Of a stretch of 63,468 nt of DNA, positions 1-8,219 are shown piece after piece. A program made the position numbers and the translations under genes. The stretch spans positions 1 through 63,468 of the forward strand of contig NZ_BCZB01000018.1 in NCBI RefSeq assembly GCF_001598495.1, written 5' to 3'. Positions within the stretch are counted from its first letter, which is position 1. Each line of letters starts with the position of its first letter. Source of the stretch: Neokomagataea thailandica NBRC 106555. GTDB taxonomy: Bacteria; Pseudomonadota; Alphaproteobacteria; Acetobacterales; Acetobacteraceae. Below the pieces are notes generated by a model. That model saw only the letters and a list, made by a program, of their open reading frames with translations, was not told the origin of the DNA and made no database searches.

Positions 1-71
1 TCTAATAATGCCGCACGGACGGAGGCATCATCATCAATGACATATACAATGCTTTGTAAATCGTTCTGCAT
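1..71 (-). CDS. FixJ-like response regulator, N-terminal fragment
   Basis: The minus strand from position 71 to the left edge reads MQNDLQSIVYVIDDDASVRA and continues out of the window. The hydrophobic beta-strand followed by three aspartates and SVR is the start of a receiver domain; the acidic cluster binds Mg2+ for phosphotransfer. Its ATG overlaps the TAA of the histidine kinase (TAATG), so the two are translationally coupled and surely form a two-component pair. The output domain is not visible; a LuxR-type (FixJ/NarL) regulator is likely by analogy with kinases of this type, but this is inference. Confidence 0.85.
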   Translation of the reverse strand, partial: MQNDLQSIVYVIDDDASVRAALL

Positions 72-1165
72 TATTGATCTCTTGCGAAGGTGGGAAGAAG
101 AAAACGGAAGGTCGTTCCTTGTTCTTCAGAACAAAAAGCATCAATATGCCCACTATGAGCTTCTATAATTGAACGGCAAATAGCAAGACCCAAGCCTGTG
201 CCAGATTCACGTGTTGTATGGAAGGGTTCAAATATATGGCTCAGAGCGTCTTCAGAAATGCCGATGCCATTATCTGAAATACTGAGAGAAACATAATGTT
301 TATCCTCTGATTCGATTATGATTGTAATATGGCCATTTAATCGGTTGGTCGCGTTAATGGCGGCAATGGCATTGATAATAAGGTTTATGAAGACCTGCTG
401 TATTTGGACATCATCGGCTTTTATTATGGCATCTTCATACATATTTTTAACGGAAATGGTGATGCGGTTTTTGGTTAAATCAGTATCTGTAATATCGATG
501 ATTTTTTGTATGAGGGAGGTCAACTGAATGGCTTTGAACGTAGGTGTTGAGCGGCGAGACATGTGACGGATGCGCTCAATAGTATCTGCGGTGCGTGTAG
601 CATCAGTGGCAATGCGTTGAAGTGCTGAGCGTGCTCGTTCAATGTTGGGTGGTGTTGTAGACAGCCAGTTTAAAGCAGCACTTGTACTTGAGGCTATTCC
701 GGTTAATGGTTGTTTGACTTCATGGGCAATGGACGTGCTGAGTTCACCCAGTGTATTGACGCGCGCAAGGTGAATAAGCTGTAAGCGCGCTTCGTGCTCT
801 GCGGCTACGGCTTTGAGCATGCGGGTTGCCATTAGGGTCGTCGCAAAAATGGCAGTAATGCTGAGGGCTGAGTTGATAATGCCTGAGTGTAAATTCCCGT
901 GAGGGGTAATGCACAAACTTATTATGGTCATGGTGGCGCAGAGACAGGCAATGCACCATAAGTATTGAGATGATAAAAATTGAGCACCGATTAAGACGAC
1001 ACTGACATATAAAACGGCTGTGGCAATTTCAAAATTTGTGAAGCTATCTGCCAGAAAGATGAGGGTTGAAAGTATAATGAGGAGCCCCACTCGTGTTGGA
1101 TGTGTGGAGCGTCTTTGCACATGTTGAGCCTTACGTTGTGTATGGTGGTGGCGCGGCAGGTGCAA
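71..1165 (-). CDS. Membrane sensor histidine kinase
   Basis: A 364-residue kinase. Residues about 27-113 hold roughly four hydrophobic membrane segments with little periplasmic sequence and no PAS domain. The H-box has phospho-accepting His148 in STSIAHEVKQPL, the N-box lies near residues 257-270, the G1 box DNGIGI at 298-303, the F box FEPF at 312-315 and the G2 box GTGLGLA at 322-328, so all catalytic motifs are intact. HEVKQPL is typical of the FixL/DctB-like group. The start is a TTG, chosen because AAAGGAG lies about 6-8 bases upstream. It starts 25 bases after the TonB receptor gene and is coupled to the response regulator, so it may be read through from the fructose locus. The stimulus is unknown; sensing sugar or its oxidation state is only suggested by position. 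Confidence 0.9.
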   Translation of the reverse strand: MHLPRHHHTQRKAQHVQRRSTHPTRVGLLIILSTLIFLADSFTNFEIATAVLYVSVVLIGAQFLSSQYLWCIACLCATMTIISLCITPHGNLHSGIINSALSITAIFATTLMATRMLKAVAAEHEARLQLIHLARVNTLGELSTSIAHEVKQPLTGIASSTSAALNWLSTTPPNIERARSALQRIATDATRTADTIERIRHMSRRSTPTFKAIQLTSLIQKIIDITDTDLTKNRITISVKNMYEDAIIKADDVQIQQVFINLIINAIAAINATNRLNGHITIIIESEDKHYVSLSISDNGIGISEDALSHIFEPFHTTRESGTGLGLAICRSIIEAHSGHIDAFCSEEQGTTFRFLLPTFARDQ

Positions 1166-1190
1166 AGACGTTCTCCTTTGGGGCTAGGGT

Positions 1191-3587
1191 TTAAAAACGT
1201 GTGCCGACGGTGAAGAGGGCTTGTCGCGGTGCTGCACGCTGCATTGTCTGATAGTCTCCGGAGAATGGGAAGCCATCAACACCCAGTGTACCGATCATTT
1301 TCCGATTGAGGAGATTATAGACATCAAATCGGAAGGAAAGAGCGGGGATATGGCCGTGACGGAGTGTTTCATATGAAATATAGGCGCTGGTATTCCAGTA
1401 ATTGAAGCCCATCACGTCGTTTGTGTAAGAGAAGGGCTGTTCCAAATACACGGTGCTCGTGGCACCTGCTTGCAGGCGGTTATAATGGAATGTGGCACCA
1501 CTGATTAAAGAGATACCCGGGTATCCTGGTTGCGCCTTCCCTTTAATGGGGAAAATGGTCCCTTCAACGTTGAGGTCAGCATCGTAAGAAAAGCGGCTGA
1601 CGGATAGGCTCTGGCTGAGGGTTAAAAAACGTCCAATTGGCAAGCTGACGGAGGCATCACCACCGACAATATGTGAGCGGGAAACGGCCCCCACAGTATT
1701 TTCAGGGTTGTGCAATGTGCCGACTGATGCTGAGAGAAGGCGGTCAAAAATAAGGCTATAATAGGCATCTAGAGAGAGTACGAAGCGGCCTTCACGGTGG
1801 TGTCCACCGACGGTAACCGTGACATCACGCTCTGGTTTAATGTTTTGTGTCGCCGTATCATAAGTGCTTTGATCTGATGCGGTCCAAGGAGAGGCTGAGT
1901 AGCCGATATTGCCGCGTGGGGATACGCGAAAGCCGCTTTCTGTTTCTGCAGCATCAAGGAACACATCATTATTGGCGTCTGGATGCCAGAAAACGGAGAG
2001 ATGCGGCAGGAACCAGTTGCGGGCACGCAGTTTACCTTGAGGCGCATCGTCATCGCCAATGCCGCCGCCATACGTCATGAAATTAACGGCTTTCATACCA
2101 AAGCCAAGGGTAAGAGTGGGCAGGATGTGCCAATCATCATGCAAGAAAATTTGCCGTGATGATGTGGTCCAGCGAGAGAGGTTCGCTGTTTGAAAGGTTG
2201 GGCCATAAAGCGTGTAAGGGCCAACAGTCTTAAGGGGGGCTCCTTGCCCGAGGGCGGGTTCATTGTACCAAGACGTGCCGGCGCTGGAGCTCGCCATTTC
2301 TTGCCAAAGTCCGGCAGACAGGGTGTGTTGTCCAATATGGTAGTTTAGCTCGGCGGTACCGCCAAAACGGCGGATTTGTGGGTGCCATACTTGTTCTGAG
2401 AATGGGGCGCCTGTTAGTGATGGTGTTGTTGGATCTGCGAGCGAAGCATGTGTATCGCTGCTTGCACCATAAAATGTAACAGTGCCGCTTAGTGCGTCTG
2501 TTGCTTGGAAGTGATGTTGGATGGAGCCAATTAAGTCTCGGGTCGCTTGTCCGCTATCATAAGGGACAAGGTTGGCCATTTCACCGCAGCTATAGGCGCC
2601 ACAATTTGCATTTGCATTGTCGGGTAAGGCCATACGGTAAGCGGCGGCATAGTTAGGATACATATAATCGGCACGCCAGCCGAGGTTTTTGAGCATTCCG
2701 AAAGACTGGTCATTATAGCCCCAGATTTGCGCGGAGGATGCAGAGAAAAATGCGGTGATATTGCCCCAACCGAGGTCTTGTGTTGCTTTGATATTGCCGC
2801 GCATCATATTTTGAGAGCCACCGCCCTCATATTTGTCTTTAGAGATGCGCTGAAAGCCCATCAAAATCGCGGGGCCATGTTCACCTAATTGTCCTGTATT
2901 GGCCGTTGCGGTGGTCACAAAGGTTTGGTTACTGCCATAGGATTGGTGGATGGCGGCATTCGCCGTATCGGTGGGGTTGCTGAGCATATAACGCAATTCT
3001 CCACCGTTATTGCTGCTGGAGAATGTGCTTTCACGGGATGTGCCTGGGGAGACGTAAATGGAGCCTATATTATCGGGTACTCCAATGTTCAGAACGGTTG
3101 TGCCTGTGAGGGTACCAAACCCTGTGTCATTTAGAGGGATGTTTTCAAAAGTAATACCGAGTTCGTTCATGTGAAAGCCACGCATGAACAAGCTCGCATC
3201 AGATTCGTCCAATCCATAGGAATCGGAGGATGTGTAAGACACACCCGGGGTGTTGGATAGGAGCGCTAATGGGTTGGAGCCGGTGAGGACGTTCTTCCAG
3301 CTTGCGGATGTTAAGAGCGTGCCGTTTGCGCGGGTTGGCCGGTTGGCCGAACGCTTGACTTCAATGCTCTCAGGGGTGGAGACGACGTCATGATGTTTGG
3401 TGTTGTGGTTCTCTTTATGTGCCGCCAGAGCTTGTTGGTTTATAGCAGGCGCGGAGAGAACAAGAGATGCCGCGATATGTGTATAGAGGCGTTTTCGAAA
3501 AGAGAGAGGCTTCCATGCGCTCGAAAGGGCAGAGAGAGCATTCTGAGTGATGGAATAGAATGTATGATGTGTAAATGAGATAAGCAT
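1191..3587 (-). CDS. TonB-dependent outer-membrane receptor
   Basis: A 798-residue receptor. The chosen ATG at 3587 has AGGAG about 9 bases upstream; an upstream GTG would add 11 residues but lacks such a site. A long N-terminus leads to a hydrophobic segment ending near residue 45-54 (signal peptide). The plug domain spans about 80-200 and includes LLSNTPGV, a typical SLFMRGF strand and GGELRYM. The remainder is an aromatic-rich 22-strand barrel ending in TVGTRF with the usual terminal Phe. It follows the 5-ketofructose reductase-like gene on the same strand, separated by a perfect inverted repeat, and precedes the two-component genes. The ligand is unknown: it could be a sugar or glycoside linked to the fructose locus, or a siderophore. 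No Pho box was seen upstream. Confidence 0.9.
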   Translation of the reverse strand: MLISFTHHTFYSITQNALSALSSAWKPLSFRKRLYTHIAASLVLSAPAINQQALAAHKENHNTKHHDVVSTPESIEVKRSANRPTRANGTLLTSASWKNVLTGSNPLALLSNTPGVSYTSSDSYGLDESDASLFMRGFHMNELGITFENIPLNDTGFGTLTGTTVLNIGVPDNIGSIYVSPGTSRESTFSSSNNGGELRYMLSNPTDTANAAIHQSYGSNQTFVTTATANTGQLGEHGPAILMGFQRISKDKYEGGGSQNMMRGNIKATQDLGWGNITAFFSASSAQIWGYNDQSFGMLKNLGWRADYMYPNYAAAYRMALPDNANANCGAYSCGEMANLVPYDSGQATRDLIGSIQHHFQATDALSGTVTFYGASSDTHASLADPTTPSLTGAPFSEQVWHPQIRRFGGTAELNYHIGQHTLSAGLWQEMASSSAGTSWYNEPALGQGAPLKTVGPYTLYGPTFQTANLSRWTTSSRQIFLHDDWHILPTLTLGFGMKAVNFMTYGGGIGDDDAPQGKLRARNWFLPHLSVFWHPDANNDVFLDAAETESGFRVSPRGNIGYSASPWTASDQSTYDTATQNIKPERDVTVTVGGHHREGRFVLSLDAYYSLIFDRLLSASVGTLHNPENTVGAVSRSHIVGGDASVSLPIGRFLTLSQSLSVSRFSYDADLNVEGTIFPIKGKAQPGYPGISLISGATFHYNRLQAGATSTVYLEQPFSYTNDVMGFNYWNTSAYISYETLRHGHIPALSFRFDVYNLLNRKMIGTLGVDGFPFSGDYQTMQRAAPRQALFTVGTRF

Positions 3588-3654
3588 GTGGTGGTCTCCT
3601 CTTGGGGAGGGAAACACCACATCTCATGATATTCGATCAATCATGCATAAGTAT

Positions 3655-3682
3655 AAGCACATATACTTTGGTATATGTGCTT
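3655..3682. repeat. Perfect 12-bp inverted repeat, possible terminator or operator
   Basis: AAGCACATATAC and its exact complement are separated by a 4-base loop, between the reductase-like gene and the TonB receptor. There is no good T-tract on the minus strand, so it is a weak candidate intrinsic terminator; it could equally be an operator or an mRNA-end-protecting hairpin. Confidence 0.55.
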
Positions 3683-3695
3683 TGTTGGCGGTGAT

Positions 3696-4544
3696 TTATT
3701 CGAAGATATCTTTCAACGTTTTGGTCATAACGTCAAAATCGAGTGTCTTACCGAGCCAAATTTCAACACCGATTTGCCCTTGATTGACCAGCATGCCGAG
3801 GCCATCCAGCGTTGTGCAGCCTTTCTTATCGGCTTCACGCAGGAGGTGGGTTTTGGGAGGGTTAGGAATAACGTCTGCGACGATCAGTTCTTTACGCAGG
3901 CTGTCTAGGTTGATAGGAGGCAGGGCTTCTGCATCGCCTAGGCCGATCGGGGTGGCATTAATGGCGATATCGATATCATTACCGATTGTATAATCACCCT
4001 CCCACTTGCCTGCCGTTGCTTTGCAATCGGTGTTCTCATTAACGATTTTAGCGATTGTTTCGGCTTTTTTCGGGTCACGATTGATGATGGTGAGTGTTTT
4101 TGCACCAGCAAGTGCCGTTTCTACGGCGATAGCACGTGCTGCACCGCCTGCACCAAGCAAAAGAAGGTTTTTTCCTTTTGGGTCCGTGACGGTTTTGAGG
4201 GATGCAAGAAAGCCTTTACCATCAGTATTATGGCCTGTTAGGCGGCCATCTTTGATGGATGTACAGTTTACAGCACCAATGATGCGGGCGGATTCGGCCA
4301 CTTCATCCAAATGCTCTAAAATGGCGACTTTGTGTGGGATGGAGCAGTTGAATCCTGCCCAGCCCATAGCAACAGCGCCTTTAATGGCATCTTTGAGGTT
4401 TTCTGCTGGGACATCACAGTTGATGTAACGTGCGTTGAGGCCAGCCTTTTTATATCCGGCTTCAATCATCGCAACGGTAGGGTTGTCGCCGCAGGGGGTA
4501 GAGAAAGAGCCCGTGAGAATGCTCAGAAAATCTTGATCACTCAT
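3696..4544 (-). CDS. Shikimate-dehydrogenase-family reductase, likely NADPH 5-ketofructose reductase (KFR)
   Basis: This 282-residue protein has the AroE fold signatures: Lys72 in SIPHK and Asp108 in NTDG (the catalytic pair), the dinucleotide loop GAGGAAR at 131-137 and NRD at 155-157 for an NADP phosphate. However, the N-terminal SxS motif that binds the shikimate carboxylate in true AroE is replaced by PCGDNPTV (residues 17-24). A published study describes the 5-ketofructose reductase of Gluconobacter CHM43 as a new class in the shikimate dehydrogenase family. Lying in the fructose dehydrogenase cluster, this gene most likely reduces 5-keto-D-fructose back to fructose in the cytosol. An alternative is a quinate/shikimate dehydrogenase, which I consider less likely. 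Confidence 0.8.
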   Translation of the reverse strand: MSDQDFLSILTGSFSTPCGDNPTVAMIEAGYKKAGLNARYINCDVPAENLKDAIKGAVAMGWAGFNCSIPHKVAILEHLDEVAESARIIGAVNCTSIKDGRLTGHNTDGKGFLASLKTVTDPKGKNLLLLGAGGAARAIAVETALAGAKTLTIINRDPKKAETIAKIVNENTDCKATAGKWEGDYTIGNDIDIAINATPIGLGDAEALPPINLDSLRKELIVADVIPNPPKTHLLREADKKGCTTLDGLGMLVNQGQIGVEIWLGKTLDFDVMTKTLKDIFE

Positions 4545-4591
4545 GTGAACGACGTCCTTTAGGTTGCGTGTTGAAGAGGGATCACTGGGGG

Positions 4592-6055
4592 TTAGAACCC
4601 CACAGTGAATTGTCCACCCAGTACGAGTGCATTTTTAAAACGCGTTGTCGCGCCGGGATGTTCCAAATATTGTAGGTCAGCTTGAAGCGCAGCAGCTTTG
4701 TGAAGATGGATGCTGTAGAATGCTTCGTAGCTGTTTTCCCAGTTCTGTACGCCCCATACTTGTCCCCATTGGTTGGAGAGGAAGGCGCGGTTTAGAGCGA
4801 GGGAAGATTCTTGTTGTAGGGTCACACTCCGGCTCATCTGCATGTGTTGCATCATGATACCAACTTGATCTCCGGGGCGGTGCCATGGGGTGCCGCTCTC
4901 AATGAGAGCAAGCCATTCATGATCACGCATGGCGGTAATGGCACCAGATGAGTAACCAACGCCTCCGATGACAATGAGGCCGTTTGCGATGCCGGGGCCG
5001 TTGCGTACCAGCATTTGGTCAAACATAAACCATGCTGTTTTCATGCCCGCTAATTGGCGTGGGGCAAGACCTGACGCTTGGAACGAATTGCCGTATCGGT
5101 CTTCAAACAGTGCGGGGTAGGTTGAGTTATCGTACCATGCACCAATTTTATAGTTGCCGCGCAGCTTGTCAGGGCCAAATTCGGGCATCCACCCGATTTC
5201 AACTTGTGAGGTGACGTGGTTTAAGCCCATTCCATCTTGCAGCATGGCCCAGCCCGAAATGCCGCCATTGTAGCTATGGGGAGAAACGGCAAAAACGCCG
5301 CCTTCAATATAAGTTTGCTCTGTGGGGCGTACGCGAAGTACTCCACCGAGGTTACCTGATGGCCAGTCACGGCCGCCCGGATTGTATTTTCCAGGGGCAA
5401 AGTTACTACAGACGGAGACGTTCATGAAAGAACAGGCAAGGTAATCATACGCGAAGAAGCTGCCTGTTGGGATATCACCCAGAGAAAGAATAATACGGTC
5501 GTTGAGAAAAGCTTTATCGGCGTAGAGCTCAACAAGGTGAGCGATGACGTTACCGCGTGCGCCGTAAATTTGTTCGGGGTTTGTGACAGAATCACCCAAT
5601 GTGTGGCTGAAGCTATGGCCGTTACCATTGACGACGAGCAGATGTGTCCAAAACCCTGGGATGCCAGCCAGTTTCTGCCAATCAATATCGATTTCACCTG
5701 CGACTTGTCCTGACGGTACGGCCGCGCGTGTACGGCCGCCTGTGACATTGCCCATGAACTCTTGGTTGAAAGTCAGGCTAGTGAAGATACCGTGCTTGAC
5801 CATCCACGGTTGTGCCCCACCCCAATCACCGAAGAGGTGAGGGTTCCCATATAAGCTCGGGATGAGCGGTCCGACATTATAGGTGCCGGTCCCGTCCATA
5901 GCAAAAGCTCGGGCTTGGTAGAGGGAGGGGGTGTAGAGGTTATGTGCGGTTTCTGTTTGCGCGTGTGCTGTGGAGGGCAACGCGTAAGCACAGCCAAGGG
6001 CCATCATAGAAATGATGGCCGTAGAATAACGTCTGTGCTGAAGTTTTTTGTTCAT
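4592..6055 (-). CDS. oprB: OprB-family carbohydrate-selective porin
   Basis: A 487-residue protein with a signal peptide ending at about residue 32 (STAHA/Q). The mature protein opens with the hallmark of the carbohydrate porin OprB family, LFGDWGGAQPWMVKHG, which is followed by alternating amphipathic strands and a C-terminal GGQFTVGF ending in Phe. OprB porins form 16-strand outer-membrane channels for glucose and other sugars. The gene lies 12 bases downstream of the GlcG-like gene and 47 bases upstream of the reductase-like gene on the same strand. I infer that it admits fructose to the periplasmic dehydrogenase, or 5-ketofructose back in. Substrate preference cannot be read from sequence. 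Confidence 0.92.
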   Translation of the reverse strand: MNKKLQHRRYSTAIISMMALGCAYALPSTAHAQTETAHNLYTPSLYQARAFAMDGTGTYNVGPLIPSLYGNPHLFGDWGGAQPWMVKHGIFTSLTFNQEFMGNVTGGRTRAAVPSGQVAGEIDIDWQKLAGIPGFWTHLLVVNGNGHSFSHTLGDSVTNPEQIYGARGNVIAHLVELYADKAFLNDRIILSLGDIPTGSFFAYDYLACSFMNVSVCSNFAPGKYNPGGRDWPSGNLGGVLRVRPTEQTYIEGGVFAVSPHSYNGGISGWAMLQDGMGLNHVTSQVEIGWMPEFGPDKLRGNYKIGAWYDNSTYPALFEDRYGNSFQASGLAPRQLAGMKTAWFMFDQMLVRNGPGIANGLIVIGGVGYSSGAITAMRDHEWLALIESGTPWHRPGDQVGIMMQHMQMSRSVTLQQESSLALNRAFLSNQWGQVWGVQNWENSYEAFYSIHLHKAAALQADLQYLEHPGATTRFKNALVLGGQFTVGF

Positions 6056-6067
6056 TCGTTACGCCTG

Positions 6068-6562
6068 TTATGGCTTGGTTTTGAGGGCTTCTTGTACTGC
6101 TGCTTGTGCTAGGCGGGCATCGGTTTCTCCTTCGCCGCCACTGAGGCCGAGGGCGCCGATGATGTGACCGTTGACGGTAATCGGGTAACCGCCGCCAGCC
6201 GGTAAAGCATTTGGCAGCGTTGCGATCATGAAGTTCCCTTTATTTAGGGCGTGTTCCATATCTACCGTAGGGCGGGAAAAGGAAAGAGCTGTTTTAGCTT
6301 TACGGATAGCGAGTTCGGTGCTGCCGAGCTGTGTGCCATCCATACGCTGGAAAGCAACGAGGTTTCCACCTTCATCGACCACGGCAATGGCAACGCGTGC
6401 ATGATCGTTCGTTGCTTCGGTATGTGCTTGGTTGATAAATTTCAGAGCAGCTTGAAGGTTCACGGTAGGCTCCTGCGCCATAGCGAGTGGGCTGATGAAC
6501 GTTGCGCCTGCAAGTCCAAGAGTGGCTGTTAGGTTGCGGATGAAAGAAAGCGTCATCGTCAT
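6068..6562 (-). CDS. Secreted GlcG/HbpS-like (DUF336) protein
   Basis: A 164-residue protein with an N-terminal signal peptide ending near residue 29 (AMA/Q). The body matches the GlcG/HbpS family: VVDEGGNLVAFQRMDG, then IRKAKTA, and the glycine-rich GGYPITVNG and GALGLSGGEGE. Members bind haem or small metabolites and often sit beside dehydrogenases, but the biochemical role is mostly unknown. Its ATG overlaps the fdhL stop (TAATG), so it is translationally coupled to the FAD subunit. That points to a helper role for the dehydrogenase in the periplasm, for example in haem or cofactor handling; this is inference. Confidence 0.85.
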   Translation of the reverse strand: MTMTLSFIRNLTATLGLAGATFISPLAMAQEPTVNLQAALKFINQAHTEATNDHARVAIAVVDEGGNLVAFQRMDGTQLGSTELAIRKAKTALSFSRPTVDMEHALNKGNFMIATLPNALPAGGGYPITVNGHIIGALGLSGGEGETDARLAQAAVQEALKTKP

Positions 6563-8196
6563 TATCCGTTCTTGTGATCAGCAAGGATGGCATCGCCAGC
6601 GCGCAGGGAGAGCGCAGCCATGGTCAGGGTTGAGTTGACTGTGCCAGAAGCGGCCATAGTCGCGCCAGTTGCAAGGAACAGATTGGCGTGATCATGGGTG
6701 CGGAGCCATGAATCGACGACGGAATCACGTGGGTCATGGCCCATGATGGTGCCGCCGGTGATGTGGTTGTTGGGTGTGAAATAAGGCGCAATCTCGATTT
6801 CAGTGCCGCCCATGGCTTTAGCAATATCGAGCAAGCGTTGACGCGAAATGGCGGCAGACTTGCGGACATATTCACCCACATCGTAGGTCACCTCTGGGTG
6901 TGGAATCCCCAGAGCGTCACGGTGGTCTTTCGATAGAACGAGGCGGTTTTCTGGGTTCGGCAGGACTTCATGGTTGGCGTAAAGGTCGACGCCATGCGCG
7001 GTGCGGCGGCGAATTTCTTCATCCAATTTTTTACCAACCAGCCCCATGGAGAGGGCTTTCATACCCGCACGTGAGTTCTGCGCCGTATTGTTATAGCCGA
7101 TTTGGGTTGCAGCATATTCGGAGCGGAAATCACCGTCTCGGAAGTTGGTGATGGAGCTCATTTGCACTGAACCACCACCAGCCCAGATAGGTTCAGCCGC
7201 TTGCAGGCTCATGCCTAAGCCGGGGTGATCCATCATGTTCCGGCCAACTTGGTCGGACGAGTTGGCGATACCGTTCGGGTTGCGGCTATTGGCGGCCAGC
7301 AGGAGAAGTTTGGGGGTTTCAATACCATTGGCCGCGATGACAAATGTTTTTGCCGTTACGCGGTAGGAGTGTTTGTCTGGGTCATAGAAACGTAGTGCTG
7401 TGATCTTGTTCGCGGCATCCGTTTCAAAGGCATAAACAACAGCATTTGGGATGATGCGTGCGCCGTGTTTTTCAGCCTTCATGGCAGCATAGACGCCGTT
7501 ATACATGGCCCCAATAGGGCAGATCGGCATACAGTTATTGTTACCACAGCATTGTGGGCGGCCATCATAGGGGCGGCTGTTACGCCCTTGCGGCACGGGG
7601 GTGTTATCAAAGCCCAGCTTTTTGACGATTTCCGTGAAGGTGCGGTCCCCATAACCATAAGGCATGGAGGTCATTGGCCAAGGTTGCTGACGAGGGGCGG
7701 AGGGAACGATCGTTTGATCATTCGGTCCCATGACGCCCATTTCGCACTCAGCGGCGTAATAATATGGCTCTAGATCGTCATAGCTTAAGGCATAATCACG
7801 GCCGACGCCGAATTGGCTGTGTAGGCGGAAATCATTAGGCAGGTAGCGCCAGCTTGAAGCGGCCCAGTGCCATGTTGTTCCTCCAACGCCTTTGATGATG
7901 CCCTGCTTATAGGCCGTACGATCGGGGCCCTTGACGATCAGGTATCCGTTATCCGGGAAGAAGTTGGTGTGTGGTGCCCATGGTACGCTTGGGTATGGTG
8001 TTGCGTAATCATACTGGGATTTGTTGTCAGGAGGCATAGCGCGCCAGTTTTCAACAATTTGGTCACGGTCACGGCGTGGGCCAGCATCAAGTAGCAATAC
8101 AGAGAGGCCGTTACGAGCCAGTTTGTGAGCCAGCATGGAGCCGCAAATACCTGCGCCAGCAATGACGACGTCTGCGGAAAGGTTTTGTTCAGTCAT
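6562..8196 (-). CDS. fdhL: D-fructose dehydrogenase, FAD large subunit (GMC family)
   Basis: A 544-residue GMC-family flavoprotein that oxidises D-fructose to 5-keto-D-fructose at the periplasmic face of the inner membrane, passing electrons to the haem subunit. The FAD-binding GAGICGS is at 14-20. A cysteine cluster (Cys216, 217, 222, 226) lies in the region reported to hold an iron-sulfur centre in this enzyme. The C-terminal half has the GMC motif NNHITGGTIMGHDPRDS and ends with SGTVNSTLTMAALSLRA. The N-terminal third agrees, from memory, nearly residue for residue with the Gluconobacter japonicus FdhL, and the length matches. AAGGA lies about 10 bases before the ATG. There is no own signal peptide; export is thought to depend on the Tat signal of the small subunit. 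Confidence 0.93.
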   Translation of the reverse strand: MTEQNLSADVVIAGAGICGSMLAHKLARNGLSVLLLDAGPRRDRDQIVENWRAMPPDNKSQYDYATPYPSVPWAPHTNFFPDNGYLIVKGPDRTAYKQGIIKGVGGTTWHWAASSWRYLPNDFRLHSQFGVGRDYALSYDDLEPYYYAAECEMGVMGPNDQTIVPSAPRQQPWPMTSMPYGYGDRTFTEIVKKLGFDNTPVPQGRNSRPYDGRPQCCGNNNCMPICPIGAMYNGVYAAMKAEKHGARIIPNAVVYAFETDAANKITALRFYDPDKHSYRVTAKTFVIAANGIETPKLLLLAANSRNPNGIANSSDQVGRNMMDHPGLGMSLQAAEPIWAGGGSVQMSSITNFRDGDFRSEYAATQIGYNNTAQNSRAGMKALSMGLVGKKLDEEIRRRTAHGVDLYANHEVLPNPENRLVLSKDHRDALGIPHPEVTYDVGEYVRKSAAISRQRLLDIAKAMGGTEIEIAPYFTPNNHITGGTIMGHDPRDSVVDSWLRTHDHANLFLATGATMAASGTVNSTLTMAALSLRAGDAILADHKNG

Positions 8197-8219
8197 GGTA
8201 GTAGTTCCTTAAGTTCCGT

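Noticed and set aside
3696-4544. Plain aroE of the shikimate pathway
   Set aside because: The SxS substrate motif is missing and the neighbours are sugar-oxidation genes, so a biosynthetic role is less likely.
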